From: Tomocerus qinae
Lineage: Eukaryota; Arthropoda; Collembola; Entomobryomorpha; Tomoceridae
Reading direction: 5' to 3'
NCBI GenBank assembly: GCA_020055645.1
Contig: CM034546.1
Location: forward strand, 63,054,001-63,118,000
Length of the DNA: 64,000 bases
Positions 57,693-64,000 of the stretch are shown here, one piece after another. Positions within the stretch are counted from its first letter, which is position 1. The number at the start of each line of letters is the position of its first letter. The position numbers and the translations under genes are program-made. The notes under the pieces were generated by a model, which was not told the origin of the DNA, did no database searches, and was given only the letters and a program-made list of their open reading frames with translations.

Positions 57693-59383
57693 TTCTTCTT
57701 TTTTCACTCTGCTTTTCTGAAAGCAGGCAAAATAACATTATCAAGCCATTATATAACATCTGTAAATGGAATACCGGAATACCTAACACATCGATGGGAA
57801 TTTTTCTACATTTCTTACATTGTCAACTTTAATTGTTCGCCATTTGTTGGTTATAAACATATATTTCGTCCCTTAAGAATGCAAAATACCTTAATTTACT
57901 TTCCGTTTAGTAGTGAAAAGAGCATTATCCAATTTACGTACATTTGGATTAAGGTTCTTGGACATTAAGTTAAATTTCTAATGATCTTATTTGTATGATC
58001 AGTAGAAGACGTCATATAATAAACTATTCCAGAATCATAAGGTGTAAGGAAAGAAATGGCTGTTTTGTCAAAGTAGAATCAAAAGTAGTCACCTTTGACC
58101 TTTCCTAGACAAGAGAAACACTGAGTGAGTTAATTTACTTCTAAAAATGTTACCCGAAAGAAAATCAAGCTTGCAGTCAGTGAGGACGGTATAGTATTTT
58201 GTCTATTCACAAGGCACTGCAACCATAACCGACCAAAGCATTCCACGAATGAAATGCATGGTAATAGCTGGGAGCTTGTAGGTTTGCCGAATGTCGGACG
58301 GAAATAATCAATAATGACAAACATGCAACAACATGTCGGATTTATCTGTGTTATCGTTATCTATATAAATTTCACTCACCTTTATAATGTATATCGCTAA
58401 TTTCTCTTTGTCACGTTATTATTCCTTTTTCATCAACACGTAATGCAATAATAACGATTACTTCTATTAGTACTTCTACTTCTATGCTAAGTAAGAATAA
58501 TAATAAATAGGTACTCAAAACCAACTTTGCTTTTCCGGAAAAGTTTGCAACGTAGTAGTAATTTGATTTGAACGCGCAATATTGCATTTACTACGCATGC
58601 AATTTAGCAATGCAAACTTGGTCTCATCTCAAGTCAAGGATATTACTAATTTATTTTAAAAAGGAAAGACAGCCCAACAATGCAAATCTTATTGTTTGGC
58701 TTAGCTCTTTCATCTTTAAACGGATTAGTTAGTGCAATGACCATGGGTTTTTCATTAGTTTCTTAGATTGACCTTTGGTCTTTGGCAAATAGTTTCAGTT
58801 TCATTATAAGTTCCTGAAATATTCCTGAAATATATTTCTCATAGTTTTATTTGTTATAACGACTGCGAGTTTTCAACATTTTTTATTTCTGCAATGGAAA
58901 ACATGACATTTCTAGAATGTAAATACTCTTCAGAAAAAAATATTAAGGGGTAAACTTTTAGAGGGCTGTAAAAATAATTATTTAGGCAGTAAAAAGAATT
59001 TTATTAGGCAGTTTTTTTAAGGCAGTAATTTTAATCAAGTGGGGCAGTAAAAAACAATTGCGATAGGCAGTAGAACCAATAATTAAGGCAGTAACAAAAT
59101 AATGATATTATGCAACCAAATATATTTTGTCCATCTCTTATTACCTTTCCACTATGCCGTAATATTTTTAGAGTTGAATTGGCTTTTCTGTTTGTCTCAA
59201 TGAATATTTTGTATGGAAATACTCAAATAGACTAGGACAAGCATGGTAATTATATATTATAATTTATATGCTATTTATATTCAGGAGAAAGACACTGCAA
59301 TAATGCAAAAAATTCAGCTTTGAGGTTGGATGATATAAGCATATTAATAATAAAAATATACAGTTACAATATGTCCGGTTACT
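57693..59383. other. Intergenic, including a degenerate AGGCAGTAA repeat
   Basis: No gene supported. Between about 58960 and 59095 the motif AGGCAGTAA or close variants occurs at least six times at irregular spacing. The minus-strand frame at 58130-58324 is unrecognised. Confidence 0.45.
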
Positions 59384-61544
59384 CTATGTCCTGGTTTCAT
59401 TTAAAACATGTGGTAGCTTTTCGAAGACAGCAATTATAAAACTAAGAGAAAGTAAAGTTATAAAAATACACAAGGCAGTAAAAATATCAGTGATGTCTAA
59501 ACTTTGTGGTTCACGTGACTTTTGTAAACATGAAAAACTGGTTTTTTGTCTGAAATTTTTCTTCATTCGATGCAAAACGCCGTTCTCCAACATCCATAGA
59601 ATTCTAGAGGAATGTATTGACTTTTAAATTTTGTGTAATTGAGGTATTGGTTTTAGAAGTTGAATTAGATGTAGCATTATAATGCATATATAATATTTGT
59701 TAAGCATACATACTTTCTATTAAAATGTTCCTTCAAAGGAGAAAGTTTTTTCACAAACATAGCTCCAGCGATTGGCGTTTCATCCACAAATAATTTGGTT
59801 ACTTTTGCACAATAAAAATTTTCTGGGTACAGTTCTCGAATTATAGGGACCGTGCTTGTTGAAAGAGTTAAAAAAGCTCCACGCGTCTTTCTACTGAATA
59901 CTGTTGAAATAGCATCCTCCACAGTTGTCTTCTTTCTAGCACCTACTTTCTTTAAAGTCAAAAGTAATATCTACCATTATATAATATACTTATTCAATTT
60001 AATATTTTTAAAAAAATTGCTAACAACAATTTCTAAATCACATATTATATTGGTTCTCTGCATAAATTACTACGCTGCCATTTAACAAGGGAAATCATAA
60101 TATCAAGAGTTGGATTCAGAAAATATTAATTTTCCATGGCAAATGAAATTATGCGTTTAATTCACCTTTAAGTATTCCTCAGTTCCAGGGCTTGGAATAG
60201 TACTACTATAAAATATAAAGTTTGCAGATATCAAATCATGAAAATTCTTAATAGGTACAAAATCCAACGACAGTAGAGAAACCAGTGCAGCGGAGTACAT
60301 AAAATATGTGAGAATGCCTGATAATGCCGCACAAAGCAAAGAAATTTTCAAAGACATTGATTTTGCAAGGATGACGTTCCCATCTTTAAAAAATTGCATT
60401 CTGTTACTATAGTCCACCATTGATAAATAAAATCAATAGTTAAAATATTTTCTCTATTACCATTTTGACAAATGATACCAACAGCCCAAACCAAAATATC
60501 GGAAAACTGTATTACTTCATTGTTGCTTCCCACGGTTTTCTTGATTTGTAACAGAATCGTAATGCTGAATAATATAAATACCCACATAGCGATTGTGGCC
60601 ATCCATAACTCGTTCCGAAAAGCATTTATGAATATATCTCTTACGATGCTCGTTGGTGGTTGAATGAAATAAACTACAAGTCTATTCAAAAATGTACTCC
60701 CACAATTTTGTAATATGTATTTTATAAATTTAATAGTATATTGTAACTGAAAAATATTAATGGACTTACGGATAATCAATCTGTGCATGCAAAAATGCGA
60801 ATTTTGATACTCGTACGAAATTGAATTCATGGGCATTTACAGATATGTTAACTTCCCCATTTAAAATCATTTGACCAATATCAGTCCCATTGAAAGTTGA
60901 ATTATTAAGTCCTGTGCCTGCTGTAGCCCATTGCACTCCATTTACAGGAGTGTATTTCAACTGGTAAAAATCCATAATGTACTTTAAAACCTCAAAGTAA
61001 AAGCCTCCCGTCAATTGAAATGATCCGTTCTGTACTCTATGATCTACTCCTAGTTTGAACCCAAACTGTCAAAAAATTCAAAAAGGTCGTAATAATAAAT
61101 ACACAATGTCAACAATTATTTGTCTTAGTGTATTCAAATATATCTAAAAAATAAGTATTAAATTATTGCAAAATTATACATAAACATTGAAAACAATTGA
61201 ATATGTACAATTTGGATTAATATTACAGAAACAATTGTAAAAAATGACTTAACAACTGCTCCTATTTTGATAGCAGAACCGTTTATTGGGACTTGATGAA
61301 ATTTTAACTTTGAGATTTCGTCGAAACGATTTTCCATTGCATTGCGACAAAAGCTGTTGAAATTCTTGGCGTTTAGCAATCTTAATAAATCCTGACATAA
61401 TGCAAAGTCACCTTGACCTTGCTTTGATATTTTTAGGTCTCCTGTTCTATTGCTATCGCCCATTATGTCCCTACCATAATAATGCTCAGTATTTGCCACT
61501 GTTTTCAATACAACCGTCAAAAGTATTGAAAATTTAAATGTCAT
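59384..61544 (-). CDS. Ionotropic receptor (IR), six exons
   Basis: Exons 61254-61544, 60770-61065, 60461-60681, 60166-60383, 59714-59949 and 59384-59603 are phase-consistent and encode 493 aa. A signal peptide is followed by a compact ligand-binding S1 lobe with GGFYFEVLKYIMDFY, and an Arg-Val-Ser-Lys-Phe stretch where iGluRs place their Arg. M1 (about 222-244), a pore loop ending IICQN (about 258-270), M3 with MYSAALVSLLSL (about 282-308), S2 with SPLKEHFN, and M4 (about 461-481) complete a standard IR. There is no large amino-terminal domain, as in most tuned insect IRs. It is much more conventional than the other four receptor genes here. Probably an odorant- or taste-type cation channel subunit; co-receptor and ligand cannot be inferred. 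Confidence 0.88.
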
Positions 61545-62347
61545 ATCAATTAAAAGTTTAGATATATTTTTAAAAACAAGAAATGTCTAATTTATTTACA
61601 ATATTTCCATTTCAATTGATAAGTATAATAATATGTTAGCATAATTCATTAATCATAATCATTTTTATACTAATGCTACTCGAAAGTAAATTAATTTGCC
61701 AAATATACTTTGGTATGTACATTGAAAATTGTTATCCCCTATTAGGTAAAGGATACATAAAATAAATACAAATAAAAACTGAAAGACATTTCTTATAACT
61801 ATATATTATCCAATACATTATTATTGCAAATATAATTAACGATTTTAACAGTATAATGTAGTAATTGACGACTCAATTGAATTAAGGCTTGATTATAATC
61901 GATAATGACCTTCTTTCTTTAAATGTATATTTTCAATGTAAACATACTTTGCATACGATGAAGGGATCGATAACATTATATAAACACAATTTTGCATACA
62001 TAATCATTTTTAGGCACATGATAATAATATGTAATTTACATTAGTGGATAGGTGACAAACTTGTTGGAATTTTACAGCGTAACAGATTTAGTTTTTGAGA
62101 TTGTTTTTAATGGTAATTCATTCAAATTACTTCTATTCTTTAATTAGCACAAATAAATATAGAAACAAATTAAATCATCGTTTATGAATTGAAAAAAATG
62201 CAATAAAAATTTATGAAAATATTTAAACGACTTAACAACCAAATACTACTTTACGGAAAAAATAACTAAATACTAAGGTTGATTTCACTTTTACATTCTT
62301 ACAAAACGTAACTATCAATCAATCAATCTCATCCTACAGCTTGCAAC
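61545..62347. other. Intergenic, no gene seen
   Basis: AT-rich spacer holding the upstream region of the IR gene and the 3' flank of the second F-box gene. Confidence 0.4.
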
Positions 62348-63919
62348 TTAGGATATCTTTTCATCTGGTCCTACATCTTGCAACTTCTGAAATACGTCAC
62401 TACAAACAGCCTTCCCCAAACCTTTTTCAAAAATATAATATCTAGCCTCCTTGTCCACAAATTTTTTCACGGAACTGTCCTCAAATTTTCCTGAGCTGTT
62501 AAACATATAATTCCAGTTAAATGGACCGATGTAGAAACGTTGACGAAAATCAAGACAATCTTTACCCAATTGCAAAAATTGTTCAAAACTTTCATTACTT
62601 TGGATACCTAAGTGGCTACTAGAAATTACTAACTCGTTGGTCTTAAAATGGATACCAGTTAGAACTTTTAAAATTTTAGTTTGAAAATTAAAAGAGTAGT
62701 TCTCCAAAACAAGTTTATCAAGATTCAAAGGGCTGTCTGCTTTCTCCATGTTAACTTTTACACCTTCCAGTTTTAGTTGTTTTAGGGTTTTGGGAATAGA
62801 ACGGAATTGAATTTCAACTGGATCTGAGTCTTTTCCTTCTAAATATAGTTCAACTAACGGACAGTTGACGAAATGGGAAAGTAACCCTGCGAGATCTACG
62901 CCAATTTTCAAACGCAAGGACTTTAAATTAGGTAGAGTAAAATCTTTACTGCAAAAACATTGCTGAGGATATTCATCTGCATCCACTACAAGTTTCACTA
63001 TTGATTTCGGAAGAACGGAAATATCAATTTCAGAAAAATATAAATGGAATTCATTGACTTGCATTTCTGTTGTTTCTATAAATGGCACATGCCTCAATAT
63101 TAATGTATGCACTGACCAGTTACAGCTTATCCAATTCAAAAATTCGATATTATACAAGTAAAGAAAGTCCAGATTTAGAGAAATATTTAAACTAAAATCT
63201 AAAGAAACGTCCACATGGAATGACATTTCATTATCTTCGTAGTTAATTGAATAATCTATTTCGATTTCTCTGGCCTTTGAAAAGTCAAACACATCGTTGA
63301 TACAAACATTAGTGAGTTTATCCCCATTTTTAAGGAACAAAACATTTCCTAACATTAATTCGGTCGGGCAGATTTTGATATTATCGTCTAGCATTATTTG
63401 ACAGCCGTACATTTCTAATTTCTCTATGTAAATAAGTTCAGAAATAGAAACTATAATTTGTGTGGTGTAATATTGAAAAACTGTCAATTTCCTGCTGCAT
63501 TTTCTATTTGGTTTTCCTATCGGCCAACCGGAGCTAGAGAGACAGGAACTTATATCAAAGCTATCTACTGATTCCCCGTTGTCATTTTCTAACCCTACGC
63601 ATCGGAAATAAAACTCTTGTAAAGTATTCTTGTGGCTTTTGATGAAACTGCTCAGCTCACTTACCTTCCATCTTCCTATTCCAGAAAACTCGAAAGCTGT
63701 AAAAGGAATGGCTAATGAAGTATCAGAAAATGTCTCATAAAATTGGACTGGAGTCCTCTGAGCGTTTTTAGAACCGTTATTGCAATCCCATGTTGGTTTG
63801 AACACGATTTTTGAGCGATTTTTCAATTCCAACAATGCCGCTGAGCTCCATTCTTTTGAAATATATCGGCAGGTTTTGAGGTTCGCCACGTTCATATACC
63901 GAACCACACATTTAATAAC
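62348..63919 (-). CDS. F-box/LRR-like protein, 5' exon outside the window
   Basis: An open exon from an acceptor at 63920-63921 (GATGTAG) to the stop at 62348. It starts inside the F-box (VIKCVVRYMNVANLKTCRYISKEW in frame) at exactly the position of the second exon in the paralogue at 55934-57692, so the first exon, with the start codon and first part of the F-box, should lie beyond 64000. The rest is a Leu-rich ladder of similar length ending shortly after YIGPFNW and a Lys/Glu-rich C-terminal part. Probable SCF substrate adaptor by family; target unknown. Confidence 0.8.
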   Translation of the reverse strand, partial: VIKCVVRYMNVANLKTCRYISKEWSSAALLELKNRSKIVFKPTWDCNNGSKNAQRTPVQFYETFSDTSLAIPFTAFEFSGIGRWKVSELSSFIKSHKNTLQEFYFRCVGLENDNGESVDSFDISSCLSSSGWPIGKPNRKCSRKLTVFQYYTTQIIVSISELIYIEKLEMYGCQIMLDDNIKICPTELMLGNVLFLKNGDKLTNVCINDVFDFSKAREIEIDYSINYEDNEMSFHVDVSLDFSLNISLNLDFLYLYNIEFLNWISCNWSVHTLILRHVPFIETTEMQVNEFHLYFSEIDISVLPKSIVKLVVDADEYPQQCFCSKDFTLPNLKSLRLKIGVDLAGLLSHFVNCPLVELYLEGKDSDPVEIQFRSIPKTLKQLKLEGVKVNMEKADSPLNLDKLVLENYSFNFQTKILKVLTGIHFKTNELVISSSHLGIQSNESFEQFLQLGKDCLDFRQRFYIGPFNWNYMFNSSGKFEDSSVKKFVDKEARYYIFEKGLGKAVCSDVFQKLQDVGPDEKIS

Positions 63920-64000
63920 CTACATCAAAATTTCAAAACTGTTTTTTTAGTTTCTACTTAAACTGGCTCTGCGCCAAATTATTTGCATTTCGGTTTCAAC

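Noticed and set aside
1..64000. CRISPR arrays, bacterial operons or ribosomal RNA genes
   Set aside because: Introns, gene families and repeats are eukaryotic; no spaced direct-repeat array or rRNA sequence was seen.

Overview
The window reads as an AT-rich eukaryotic (arthropod) nuclear sequence. It has spliced genes with short GT-AG introns, long gene-poor stretches and many small DNA transposon relics. The gene content is divergent ionotropic receptors, F-box/LRR-like proteins, a BTB protein, a pancreatic-type lipase and a microsomal epoxide hydrolase. This fits a hexapod with expanded families; a springtail is my best guess, but that is inference and was not tested by any search.

Layout: 0.2-13.7 kb holds three ionotropic-receptor-like genes: one broken by a frameshift at 1.0 kb, one with a transposon in its intron at 6.3-9.5 kb, and one intronless at 11.7-13.7 kb. 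Between the first two lies a spliced paralogue of the BTB gene that stops where the BTB fold should begin. 13.7-22 kb has no convincing gene, but carries a 1-kb foldback element, a 40-bp satellite and a dispersed duplication shared with 10 kb. 22.1-25.6 kb (minus) holds unrecognised Cys-rich short ORFs and one coherent three-exon gene of unknown function.

26.0-32.9 kb holds scattered relics that together suggest a decayed Polinton/adintovirus-like element: a protein-primed DNA polymerase B fragment, a BIR-RING (IAP-like) ORF, an adenain-like protease fragment, and a broken C2H2 zinc-finger gene. 33.5-38.5 kb is a graveyard of MITEs, including a 357-bp hairpin and a hAT-like element with an 8-bp target duplication. 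38.5-40.8 kb encodes a six-exon secreted lipase, and 41.9-43.8 kb a seven-exon epoxide hydrolase, both with intact catalytic residues.

44.2-44.8 kb is a second hAT-like MITE. 45.0-45.6 kb is a tandem noncoding duplication. 45.7-47.6 kb is the full BTB gene, and its last two exons and 3' flank are duplicated in tandem at 48.4-49.7 kb. 50.3-52.3 kb is a fourth receptor, sister to the one at 11.7 kb. 52.7-55.7 kb is a Copia-like LTR element remnant with an envelope-like reading frame. 55.9-57.7 and 62.3-63.9 kb are paralogous F-box/LRR-like genes flanking a canonical six-exon ionotropic receptor at 59.4-61.5 kb.

The genes do not form a pathway. The picture is of tandem and dispersed expansion of chemosensory-type receptors, F-box and BTB genes in a transposon-rich region. 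Exon boundaries below were derived by eye from splice signals and phase matching.
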